This document shows, piece by piece, positions 36,691 to 44,541 of a stretch of DNA of 64,000 bases. Both the position numbers and the translations under genes were made by a program. Position 1 is the stretch's first letter, and every line of letters starts with the position of its first letter. The notes beneath the pieces were generated by a model that saw nothing but the letters and a program-made list of their open reading frames with translations, was not told where the DNA came from and searched no databases. The DNA is from Marinobacter sp. ELB17 (GTDB lineage Bacteria > Pseudomonadota > Gammaproteobacteria > Pseudomonadales > Oleiphilaceae), in NCBI RefSeq assembly GCF_000169375.1, contig NZ_AAXY01000004.1:124001-188000 (forward strand), given 5' to 3'.

Positions 36691-37608
36691 ATGGCAGCGG
36701 CGTTGGCGCTCTTCTTCAAATTGACACCGCTCTACGTCACCGTGGTACTGGGTTGGCTGGCCGGGCGCTATTTACAAGCCAGTGGCCGTCACATTGCCGG
36801 CATCATGTTGTATATCGTAACGCCGTCTATCGTGTTTTCCGGCGTAATGGCGGCACCCTTGTCCACCGAAATTATTTTGTTGCCGTTTCTGGTGTTCGGT
36901 TTTTGCAGTTTTCTGGGCATTACCCACCAGGCATTGGCCCGCCGCTGGATTGGCGATAGCAGCGCTGCGATTATGCCGTTGTGCGTGGGCAGCCCCAACG
37001 CCGGCTATTTTGGCGTGCCGGTGGCGTTGCTGCTATTCGGCGAGGACGGGCTGGCACTCTATATTGTGTGCATGCTGGGCACGTCGCTGTACGAAAGCTC
37101 GGTGGGCTTTTATCTGGCGGCCCGCGGCCGTTACAGCGTGCCCGACGCGCTCAAACGGGTGGCACGGTTGCCGTCTGTGTATGCGTTTGGGCTGGCGGTA
37201 ATGCTGAATCTGTCGGACGTTGGAATCCCGCAGGTGTTCGAACCGCTGTTTGATAATTTGCGCGGCACCTACAGTATTTTGGGCATGATGATCATCGGCA
37301 TGAGCATATCCAGCTTTCGTGGGCTGGCGGGCGACCTGCGTTTCACTGCTCTGGCATTTTTCGGCAAGTTTGTATCCTGGCCGTTGCTGGCCAGTGCCTT
37401 CTGGTGGCTGGATGCGACCCATATGGGGATCTATTCAGATGCTGTGCATAAAGCCATTTTCCTGATTTCCATCACTCCGATTGCGGCCAATACGGTGGTA
37501 ATCGCCACCATGCTGGACACATCGGTAAAACAGGCCGCCGGTACAGTGCTGTTGTCTACGGTAGTGGCCCTGATAACCATTCCGTTAATGGTGGCGCTGG
37601 CGTTTTAG
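36691..37608 (+). CDS. AEC-family transporter
   Basis: 305-residue auxin-efflux-carrier-type permease with ten helices in two halves. The crossover regions are around VTPSIVFSGVMAAPL and GSPNAGYFGVPVALLLFGEDGL in the first half, and ITPIAANTVVIATMLDT in the second. Substrates of bacterial members are often malonate or malate; none can be assigned here. The stop overlaps the convergent CDF gene stop by 3 bases. Confidence 0.85.
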   Translation: MAAALALFFKLTPLYVTVVLGWLAGRYLQASGRHIAGIMLYIVTPSIVFSGVMAAPLSTEIILLPFLVFGFCSFLGITHQALARRWIGDSSAAIMPLCVGSPNAGYFGVPVALLLFGEDGLALYIVCMLGTSLYESSVGFYLAARGRYSVPDALKRVARLPSVYAFGLAVMLNLSDVGIPQVFEPLFDNLRGTYSILGMMIIGMSISSFRGLAGDLRFTALAFFGKFVSWPLLASAFWWLDATHMGIYSDAVHKAIFLISITPIAANTVVIATMLDTSVKQAAGTVLLSTVVALITIPLMVALAF

Positions 37609-38552
37609 GTGCCGGCTCCGGCGTCAACATCGTCATCAATCTTGTTGGGGCAGCGGCTGTGGTTGCGTTCCCATTGAATGGTGACGTGAGCAATATTGAA
37701 ATCCTGCGCCAACATGCGGTTGGCTTGTTGGATAATATCGTCATCGTCGCGACTGTCGGGTTTTACCAGATGCACGGTCAGCGCGTTTTCGGTGGTGCTT
37801 AAAGCCCATATATGCAAATGATGCACAGACTCCACGCCGGGTAAGCGGCTGAGCGCGTCGGCAATGTTGGCCGGGTTTATAGTCCGCGGAACGGCGTCTA
37901 TGGCCAGGCTGATAGAATCCTTCAGCAGTTGCCAGGTGCCGATGAAGATCACCGCGGCAATCACCAGGCTGACCACCGGGTCAATCCAGTTTGCGCCGGT
38001 CGCCATAATCAGCACGCCCGCAACCACCACGCCTACAGATACCACGGTATCTGCTGCCATGTGCAGAAATGCGCCGCGTATATTCAGGTCGCCTTTCTGG
38101 CCCTTCAGAAACAGCAGCATGGTCACACCGTTAATCAGCACGCCAATGCCCGCCACAACGATGACGGTCATGCCAGCCACTTCGGCCGGGTCGCCAAAGC
38201 GGCGTATGGCCTCCCAGGCTATACCGCCCACTGCAGCAATCAGAAACAGGGCGTTGAACAGGGCCGCCAGAATGGTGGTTTTCTTCAAGCCATAGGTGTT
38301 GCGTTCGGTTGTTTTACGCCCGGCCAGCCAACTGGCGATCCAGGCCATGAGCAAACCCAGCACGTCACTCAGGTTGTGTCCGGCATCCGCCAACAAGGCC
38401 AGTGACCCGGACAGCGCGCCAAATACCACCTCGATAATCACAAACCCCAGATTCAGCGCAACGGCTATGGCGAAGGCGCGATTGTGAGTGTTGAAATGGT
38501 CGGCGTGGCTGTGGCCATGACTGTGGCTGTGCGCCTGATTGTGATTGCGCAT
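37605..38552 (-). CDS. Cation diffusion facilitator (CzcD/ZitB-like)
   Basis: 315-residue metal/proton antiporter for Zn2+, Cd2+ or Co2+ efflux. It has a His-rich N-terminus (HSHSHGHSHADH), six helices with the metal-site motifs LADAGHNLSDV (HxxxD) and HMAADTVVSV (HxxxD), and the cytosolic C-terminal domain with HHLHIWALS. I prefer ATG 38552; an in-frame GTG at 38609 would add 19 residues. Convergent overlap with the AEC gene. Confidence 0.9.
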   Translation of the reverse strand: MRNHNQAHSHSHGHSHADHFNTHNRAFAIAVALNLGFVIIEVVFGALSGSLALLADAGHNLSDVLGLLMAWIASWLAGRKTTERNTYGLKKTTILAALFNALFLIAAVGGIAWEAIRRFGDPAEVAGMTVIVVAGIGVLINGVTMLLFLKGQKGDLNIRGAFLHMAADTVVSVGVVVAGVLIMATGANWIDPVVSLVIAAVIFIGTWQLLKDSISLAIDAVPRTINPANIADALSRLPGVESVHHLHIWALSTTENALTVHLVKPDSRDDDDIIQQANRMLAQDFNIAHVTIQWERNHSRCPNKIDDDVDAGAGT

Positions 38553-38711
38553 AAAAAAGAAGCTCTGTCGGTTGTGGGTAAACCGATTGACGTGAGGTGA
38601 TGGCAACACAGGTCAAGAGCCCTCAGGGACAAGCAGCTCAGGAGCTTTTCACCTACTGGTCCATGGTATGGTAGCTAGCAAAGCTTTGCACACGCCATAA
38701 GGAGAAACATC

Positions 38712-40313
38712 GTGCTAAACCGGCTGCAGCGCCTGCTGGGATTGCAGACCATTCCGGGGGTGTTTTTTACCTCGGCAGGTATTGCCGTGTTGTTTGTAGC
38801 TTTGGCTATTCCCTTTGATGAGGCAGTAGCCGGTTTTTTTGGCGGTCTGACGGCCTGGGTTGCGCGCAATCTGGGTTGGTTTTACATCGCCACCGTCAGT
38901 TTTTTGCTGGTGTTTCTGCTGGGTCTGGCGTTTAGCCGCTTCGGCGCGATTCGCCTGGGTGCAGACGACTCGCGGCCGGATTACTCCAACCTGACCTGGT
39001 TTACCATGCTGTTTGCCGCCGGTATTGGCACCATCTTAATGTTCTGGGGCGTGGCCGAGCCGGTGTCGCATTTTGCCAACCCACCATTTTCGGATGTGCT
39101 CCCCGGCAGTGACCGTGCCGCCCGCGATGCGATGGCCCTATCTTTGTACCACTTCGGGCTTCACACCTGGACGATTTTCGCCATGCCCGGCCTCGCCATC
39201 GCTTATTTTGCCTATCGCCATCACTTACCCATGCGCATCAGCAGTCTGTTCTATCCGGTTTTAGGTGACCGAATAAACGGGCCTTTGGGCTGGGCGGTAG
39301 ATGTGACTGCGGTGCTGGGCACTTTGTTCGGGGTAGCAACGTCGTTAGGCCTGGGCACGTTGCAGTTAAACAGCGGTTTGAATTATTTGCTGGGCGTGCC
39401 GGTATCCGGTTCTGTACAGGTGATGTTAATTGCGGTTATTGCCAGTATTGCCGCGGTGTCGGTGGCCTTGGGGCTGGATAAGGGCGTACGTCGCCTGTCG
39501 CAGCTGAACATCGTGCTAGCTGCCACGCTGGTGATTTTTGTGGCGGTGGTGGGGCCAACCGTGTTTATAGCCGAAGGCATGGTGCAAAGCGTAGGTGACT
39601 ATTTAGACGCTTTGCCATGGCTGGCGTTCTGGACCGAAACCTTCAGCGAAACCGACTGGCAACGCAACTGGACGCTGTTTTACTGGGCCTGGACCATTTC
39701 CTGGGCGCCTTATGTGGGCATCTTTATTGCGCGAATTTCCCGCGGCCGCACCATCCGCGAATTTATTGCGGGTGTGTTGCTCGCCCCCACGGTGTTCACC
39801 CTGGTGTGGTTTGGGGTGTTTGGTTTGTCGGCCATCCACGTAGAGATGAACGGCCAGGTCGCGTTGGCCGCGCAGGTTGAGCAAAACCCAGCCGTCGCCA
39901 TTTTTGCTTTTTTGCAAGCTTTGCCCTTTGCGCAGTTTTCATCATCGCTGAGCATCATCATTATCGTGATTTTTTTCACCACCTCGTCAGATTCCGCGTC
40001 GCTGGTGATTGACATGCTGACCCGCCGTGACGATCAGCCATCGCTGGTGCGCCAGCGCATATTCTGGGCTGCAGCCCAAGGCGTGGTGGCGGCAAGCCTA
40101 CTGCTGGCAGGGGGGTTAGATGCGTTGCAGAATGTGATTACGGCGCTGGGATTGCCGTTCTGCATTTTGCTGATTTTTATGGCGGTGTCGCTGTTCAGAG
40201 CGTTGCGCGCAGACAGCCGCGGTTATTCGGTTGATGAACTGGTGCAAGGCCGTGCCTATGCGCCTGTGTCATCTAACAAAGACGTTAAACAGGAGCATCA
40301 CGATGTTTCATAA
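38712..40313 (+). CDS. BCCT-family transporter
   Basis: 533-residue, 12-helix Na+- or proton-coupled carrier for betaine, choline, carnitine or similar quaternary amines. The GTG start follows AGGAG. Signatures are MLFAAGIGTILMFWGVAEPVSHF, LHTWTIFAMPGLAIAYFAYR and WTISWAPYVGIFIARISRGRTIREF, with the tryptophan-rich substrate region. The short C-terminal tail suggests it is not strongly osmo-gated. It overlaps the stress-protein gene by 11 bases. Confidence 0.9.
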   Translation: MLNRLQRLLGLQTIPGVFFTSAGIAVLFVALAIPFDEAVAGFFGGLTAWVARNLGWFYIATVSFLLVFLLGLAFSRFGAIRLGADDSRPDYSNLTWFTMLFAAGIGTILMFWGVAEPVSHFANPPFSDVLPGSDRAARDAMALSLYHFGLHTWTIFAMPGLAIAYFAYRHHLPMRISSLFYPVLGDRINGPLGWAVDVTAVLGTLFGVATSLGLGTLQLNSGLNYLLGVPVSGSVQVMLIAVIASIAAVSVALGLDKGVRRLSQLNIVLAATLVIFVAVVGPTVFIAEGMVQSVGDYLDALPWLAFWTETFSETDWQRNWTLFYWAWTISWAPYVGIFIARISRGRTIREFIAGVLLAPTVFTLVWFGVFGLSAIHVEMNGQVALAAQVEQNPAVAIFAFLQALPFAQFSSSLSIIIIVIFFTTSSDSASLVIDMLTRRDDQPSLVRQRIFWAAAQGVVAASLLLAGGLDALQNVITALGLPFCILLIFMAVSLFRALRADSRGYSVDELVQGRAYAPVSSNKDVKQEHHDVS

Positions 40314-40794
40314 AATATTGTTGGCGATTGACACCGAAGACGACGACGAAGCCAAGCGCACGTTGGCCGAAGGCGTTCGTTTGCTGGCTGAGGGCGGCGA
40401 GCTGCATCTGGCCAGCGTGTTCAGCCCGGGCGAGGCAGGATTTTTTCCTCACGTGAGTGACGATACTCCGGAAGACCGCGAGAAGGTGGTGCGGGACAAA
40501 CTGAACCTGCTGGCGCGCAAATACCTGCCGATGAACCAGGCTGCGCATTTACACGTGATGTGCGGTACACCCTCGGAAAAGCTGGTGGCGCTGGCGGCAC
40601 AGGCTGAGGTCGATTTGTTGCTATTGGTGTCCCGCGGCCCGGGGGGACTCTGGCCGCTGCGCAGGGCTACGGTGGAATACGTTACCGTGAATGCGCCCTG
40701 CGCAGTATTGGTCATGCCGTTTGTAGCTGTGGCCCAAAGCGTCGGGGCCAGCAGTACACCGTCTGGCAATGAAGAGGCCGAAGAAAACCGCTGA
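40303..40794 (+). CDS. Universal stress protein family (UspA)
   Basis: 163-residue USP-fold protein. The start at 40303 (MFHKILLAIDTEDD) follows AGGAGCA inside the end of the BCCT gene, so the two are translationally coupled. The nucleotide loop is degenerate: RGPGGLWPLRRATVEYVTVNAPCAVLVM replaces the usual GxxGxxxxxxGS(V/T) (about 117-144). USP genes linked to transporters often tune the carrier. The C-terminus has an extra acidic tail. Confidence 0.83.
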   Translation: MFHKILLAIDTEDDDEAKRTLAEGVRLLAEGGELHLASVFSPGEAGFFPHVSDDTPEDREKVVRDKLNLLARKYLPMNQAAHLHVMCGTPSEKLVALAAQAEVDLLLLVSRGPGGLWPLRRATVEYVTVNAPCAVLVMPFVAVAQSVGASSTPSGNEEAEENR

Positions 40795-40839
40795 TCATCT
40801 GTTTCAGGCCCGGCTTCAGGGTTGATTTTAACAACCGCT

Positions 40840-41457
40840 TCAGGATCGGCGCTCCTGGGCCAGCGCGCTAATGTCATCACGAATTTGCGCCACGGTCAGG
40901 TCGGGCCTTAACAACAGCCGCGCCTTACCACGAGTATCGAACACATACACACCGGCGCTGTGAGACACATTGTAGTTGTTGTTCTCATCCGGCTCGTCGT
41001 AACCGAAGGTGGTGCGATAGCGCTTTACCAGCTGCCTTAGCTGGGGCTCGCTGCCGGTCACGCCGGCAATCCGGTCACCGTAGAACTGGGTGTAGGCGGC
41101 AATCTGTTCAGGTGTGTCCCGGTTCGGGTCTACGCTGACAAACATAATGGTTACCCGTTCACGCTCGTTTTCCGGCAGCTTGTCTACGGCTTGGGATAGC
41201 CTTGCCAGCGTGGTGGGGCAAATGTCCGGGCAATGGGTGAAACCAAAAAACACCAATCGCACCTGGCCTTCAGAGTCGCTGGCGTTTACTGCTTCGCCCT
41301 GGGTGTCTATAAGCTCGAATTCCAAAGGCGGCATTAAATTGCTGATGTCTTTGCCGTGCCATTCACGGACGCTCTGATCACAGCCAACCAGGGCGAAGGT
41401 AGCGAGCAATAGCGCTATCAGAGCGGCGATTCTTGTACCTGAAATAAAAGTCGGCAT
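40840..41457 (-). CDS. SCO/SenC family copper-delivery lipoprotein
   Basis: 205-residue thioredoxin-fold copper chaperone. N-terminal lipobox ALVGC (Cys26), copper-binding CPDIC at about 78-82 and the distal His in NVSHSAGVYVFD. It loads the CuA centre of oxidases and may serve nitrous-oxide reductase-like CuA. It sits 28 bases after ctaG on the same strand; no oxidase subunit genes are nearby. Confidence 0.9.
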   Translation of the reverse strand: MPTFISGTRIAALIALLLATFALVGCDQSVREWHGKDISNLMPPLEFELIDTQGEAVNASDSEGQVRLVFFGFTHCPDICPTTLARLSQAVDKLPENERERVTIMFVSVDPNRDTPEQIAAYTQFYGDRIAGVTGSEPQLRQLVKRYRTTFGYDEPDENNNYNVSHSAGVYVFDTRGKARLLLRPDLTVAQIRDDISALAQERRS

Positions 41458-41485
41458 AACGGTATGTTCCTCTCGAGTGTTTCTC

Positions 41486-42340
41486 TCAGGTGTTCATGTG
41501 CCCTGATGGTTGGGTCAGCGCTGTGGCCTGTTTTGGGTAACGGCCATCTTCGTACATGGCCCGGCGTAAAATAATCAGAATACCCAGCACGCTCATCATC
41601 GCCGGCGGAATCCAGGTCAGCAAGCCGCCAAGTAGCTGGTCGGTCTCTGGCGCCAGCGGCCAGGCGCGGCCGCACACCTCGTAAACGTCGTACACCATGC
41701 CCCGTGAAAACACGATCCAGGCGCCTAGCAGCATTTGCGGAACCGCCACCAACGCCAGCAGCAGCATTCGTTTGCCGTAGCCCAGAGCGTTGGATATGTA
41801 AGGGGAACGGGGATCGAGTATCAGCCACCAGAACAGCAGGCCATCTAACAGCATGCTCCAGTTCATGACCCAGTACAGCTGGCGGCTTAGCATGGCGTCG
41901 AAGTGGATGCTGGGCGACAGCCAGAAATAAACCAGGCCCACGAACAACACTGGCGCTACGACCGGATGTTGTAAAACGCGGTAGCTCAGCCGCACGGGCG
42001 CTAGCCACGGCAGCGTGCTGCGAGGGATTTTTCGGCCCCAGAAACGCATTACCGGTAACGGGTTAGACAGGGCGATCAGAAACGGGCCCAGGTGGTGCAG
42101 AATCAGATGCTGACCCCGATGTACAAAAAACATGTATTGGGAATAGTAATCGAAAGCGGTTTGCATCACCGCGTAACACAACATCACGCCGACCACGAAG
42201 GTGACAATGCGCCCGGGGCCCGGGCGCTCACTATCGGGCATGCGTAGAAGCGCCACGCCATAAAGCGCCAACACTAGCGCATAACTGGCGATGGTCAGGG
42301 GTGAAAAATCGTAAGGCAGCAGGGCTTTGACGCCGTTCAT
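41486..42340 (-). CDS. ctaG: Cytochrome c oxidase assembly factor CtaG (caa3 type)
   Basis: 284-residue membrane protein with about seven helices. Conserved His-containing stretches HRGQHLILHHLGPFLIAL, the MNWSMLLDGLLFWW block and QMLLGAWIVFS are typical of caa3-CtaG. It is needed for CuB or CuA maturation. It is transcribed divergently from norQ across a NarL-type palindrome and forms an operon with the SCO gene. Confidence 0.85.
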   Translation of the reverse strand: MNGVKALLPYDFSPLTIASYALVLALYGVALLRMPDSERPGPGRIVTFVVGVMLCYAVMQTAFDYYSQYMFFVHRGQHLILHHLGPFLIALSNPLPVMRFWGRKIPRSTLPWLAPVRLSYRVLQHPVVAPVLFVGLVYFWLSPSIHFDAMLSRQLYWVMNWSMLLDGLLFWWLILDPRSPYISNALGYGKRMLLLALVAVPQMLLGAWIVFSRGMVYDVYEVCGRAWPLAPETDQLLGGLLTWIPPAMMSVLGILIILRRAMYEDGRYPKQATALTQPSGHMNT

Positions 42341-42442
42341 AAGTGCGACTCGAAATGGCTTTGTTGCAAGCGCTGGCGCGAATTCGTTGTTTTCCTGGGT
42401 AGATTGTTGATCGTCGTTGTTTTTAATTCAAGTAGACAGCCT

Positions 42443-42458
42443 ACCTAACCTTAGGTAT
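42443..42458. promoter_or_regulatory. NarL-type 7-2-7 palindrome, norQ/ctaG
   Basis: TACCTAA-CC-TTAGGTA is a perfect 16-bp palindrome. It lies 90 bases upstream of norQ and 103 bases upstream of ctaG, so either or both could be controlled. The last base of each half departs from the classic TACYYMT. Confidence 0.5.
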
Positions 42459-42547
42459 CACCAAAAATAGGTTGTGAAGAGCGGGCTTTTAAACCAGTAT
42501 TAAATATGAATTTTATAGATTGCGCCAGTCACTAAGGATTTCTGCAG

Positions 42548-43336
42548 ATGACGTTTTACCACCCTGTAGGTAATGAAATTGAACTCTTCCATGCCGCCGC
42601 GAATAACGGTCTGCCGGTTCTGATCAAAGGTCCAACAGGTTGCGGGAAAACCCGCTTTGTTCGTTATATGGCCGAACAACTGAACCGACCGATTTATACC
42701 GTCGCCTGCCACGACGATCTGACGGCAGCTGACTTGGTGGGGCGGCATCTGATTGGCCCGCAAGGCACCTACTGGCAGGACGGCCCGCTGACCCGTGCCG
42801 TTCGTGAAGGCGGCATTTGTTATTTGGATGAAGTCGTAGAAGCGCGCAAAGACACCACGGTTGTACTGCACCCGCTGGCGGACGACCGCCGCGAGCTGCC
42901 GATTGAGCGCACCGGTGAGCTGCTGACGGCAGCACCGGGTTTTATGCTGGTTGTGTCCTATAACCCGGGTTATCAAAGTCTGTTGAAAGGCATGAAACCA
43001 AGCACCCGCCAACGATTTGTATCGCTGCGGTTTGATTATCCTTCGGCGGAGATAGAACAAGCCATCGTGATGGAAGAATCCGGTTGTGACCGCGACCTGG
43101 CAAAGCAACTGGTTAGCCTGGCAACAGCGCTGCGTAACCTAAAAGACCACGATCTGGAAGAAGCCGCATCCACGCGGTTGCTGATTCACACAGCTCTGCT
43201 GATACGGGCCGGTTTGCCAACAGCGGTCGCCTGTCGCGCGGGCATGATTGAGCCGCTTTCAGACGACGAAGCAACAGTCAGTTCTTTAATGGAGGTGGTA
43301 TATGCAGTATTCGGGCGCCCAGACGAAACCCGCTAG
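42548..43336 (+). CDS. norQ: NorQ/NirQ, MoxR-type AAA ATPase for NO reductase activation
   Basis: 262-residue AAA+ ATPase of the CbbQ/NirQ/NorQ family, which works with the VWA protein NorD to insert the non-heme iron of cNOR. Walker A is GPTGCGKT (about 30-37) and Walker B GGICYLDEV (about 94-102). The sensor region SYNPGYQSLLKGMKPSTRQRF contains the arginine finger. It is separated from the rest of the nor genes, which are convergent on the other strand. Confidence 0.92.
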   Translation: MTFYHPVGNEIELFHAAANNGLPVLIKGPTGCGKTRFVRYMAEQLNRPIYTVACHDDLTAADLVGRHLIGPQGTYWQDGPLTRAVREGGICYLDEVVEARKDTTVVLHPLADDRRELPIERTGELLTAAPGFMLVVSYNPGYQSLLKGMKPSTRQRFVSLRFDYPSAEIEQAIVMEESGCDRDLAKQLVSLATALRNLKDHDLEEAASTRLLIHTALLIRAGLPTAVACRAGMIEPLSDDEATVSSLMEVVYAVFGRPDETR

Positions 43337-43676
43337 CGGAGCGGTTGTACCGGTTATCTGGTACCTGCTGAATTTATTGGCAATGCCGGTTATCGGTTTT
43401 GTGATCTTGCTCTGGATGTATGTCGGAAGTTCCGGGGTTAACGAACTGCGCCGTGCTCACACGCGAGCGGCTCTTTATATGTCGCTAATCGGCTTCACTT
43501 TGATCAGTTCGGGCGTTGCTATCAGTTGGACGTTCTTCACCGATGTAGGGCATTTCGGGACCTTTGCCCTGGTGTGGGCCATCGCGTTGCACACTGGCTT
43601 TGTGCTTTGGGGAATGGTTTCTTTGGCGCAAGCCATCTCTGATAAGAGGCCTTTATTTCCGGCTCGGTGGCTCTGA
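43302..43676 (+). CDS. Small membrane protein coupled to norQ
   Basis: 124 residues with four hydrophobic segments (about 17-42, 57-78, 83-105 and a weaker one). The ATG at 43302 follows a perfect GGAGGTGG inside norQ, so it overlaps norQ by 35 bases and is clearly translated with it. I do not recognise the family. By position it could be a NOR accessory or assembly subunit. Confidence 0.7.
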   Translation: MQYSGAQTKPASGAVVPVIWYLLNLLAMPVIGFVILLWMYVGSSGVNELRRAHTRAALYMSLIGFTLISSGVAISWTFFTDVGHFGTFALVWAIALHTGFVLWGMVSLAQAISDKRPLFPARWL

Positions 43677-43703
43677 CTCAGGAGCTGGAGAGAGTTAAAT
43701 CAC

Positions 43704-43943
43704 TCAAGTGATTGCATGAAACCCGGCAACTGCAACAATCACCATAGGCGCCCATAGTTGGGCCGCCAACCGCCATCCGCGCGGTGCCTTTTTCATCTCC
43801 ATGAAGTGGTCCACCAGCAGCAAGGATTTCACGATCACCATCCCGAAAACCAGCCAGGCCAGAAATTCAGGGCTTATACCGGCTTTAAGCGCAATGACCG
43901 GCAAGGCCGTGCAAATCATCAAAGCAAAATAAACCGTCAGCAT
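43704..43943 (-). CDS. norF: NorF-like cytochrome c oxidase subunit IV family protein
   Basis: 79-residue protein with two or three helices. LVFGMVIVKSLLLVDHFMEMK is the typical subunit-IV-type signature. In denitrifiers NorF with NorE increases NOR activity. It is the last gene of the nor operon, 12 bases after norE. Confidence 0.8.
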   Translation of the reverse strand: MLTVYFALMICTALPVIALKAGISPEFLAWLVFGMVIVKSLLLVDHFMEMKKAPRGWRLAAQLWAPMVIVAVAGFHAIT

Positions 43944-43955
43944 TATTAGCCCTCT

Positions 43956-44540
43956 CTAAGCCAGTACGTAAAGCATCGGAAACAGTGCCAGCCATACCAG
44001 ATCCACCATGTGCCAATAGGAGGCGCCAGATTCGATGCCGTTCATGTCGGAGCCATCGTAGTCTCCGTTGCCTATTTTTACGGCAAGCACCATCAAAACA
44101 ATCTGCCCCAGTATCACGTGCATAAAGTGGAAGAAGGTCAGGAAGAAATAAAACATGAAGAAGGTATCTGTGCCGAGGTTATAGCCCTGGCTGTACAGAT
44201 CCACGTATTCATAAAGTTTGCCAACGGTGTAAATGCAGGAGACAGCAACCGCAAGCCACAGGCGCCACTGCACGCCGGAGAGCTTGTCACGAAATTGGTG
44301 AACCGCAGTCGCGACCAGATAGCTGGAGCTGATCAGTGCGAAGGTATTCAGCAGCCCGATCCAGGGGTGCAAAAGCTCGCGGCCGGCGTGGAAGGTAGCT
44401 GGGTCGAGGCTGCGGGCCACGGCAAAACCGATGAGCATGACTCCAAATACCGCCAGCTCGGCGAAAATGAACATCCACACGGCGATGTCGCCGGGAAGCT
44501 GATGGCGATCGAACTCCGGCTCAAGAATCAGACCTGTCAT
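43956..44540 (-). CDS. norE: NorE, cytochrome c oxidase subunit III family protein
   Basis: 194-residue, five-helix member of the heme-copper oxidase subunit III family. It has GDIAVWMFIFAELAVFGVML, LNTFALISSSYLVATAV, FFLTFFHFMHVILGQIVLM and the C-terminal YWHMVDLVWLALFPMLYVLA. It supports cNOR function but is not part of the minimal NorCB enzyme. It starts one base after the norD stop. Confidence 0.9.
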   Translation of the reverse strand: MTGLILEPEFDRHQLPGDIAVWMFIFAELAVFGVMLIGFAVARSLDPATFHAGRELLHPWIGLLNTFALISSSYLVATAVHQFRDKLSGVQWRLWLAVAVSCIYTVGKLYEYVDLYSQGYNLGTDTFFMFYFFLTFFHFMHVILGQIVLMVLAVKIGNGDYDGSDMNGIESGASYWHMVDLVWLALFPMLYVLA

Positions 44541-44541
44541 A

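Noticed and set aside
42406-42419. FNR box upstream of norQ (TTGATCGTCGTTGT)
   Set aside because: Only the first half fits; the second half has three mismatches to ATCAA or GTCAA.
43699-43714. AATCACTCAAGTGATT inverted repeat at the end of norF
   Set aside because: It overlaps the stop codon, the stem is AT-rich with a 2-base loop and no U-tract; too weak to call a terminator.
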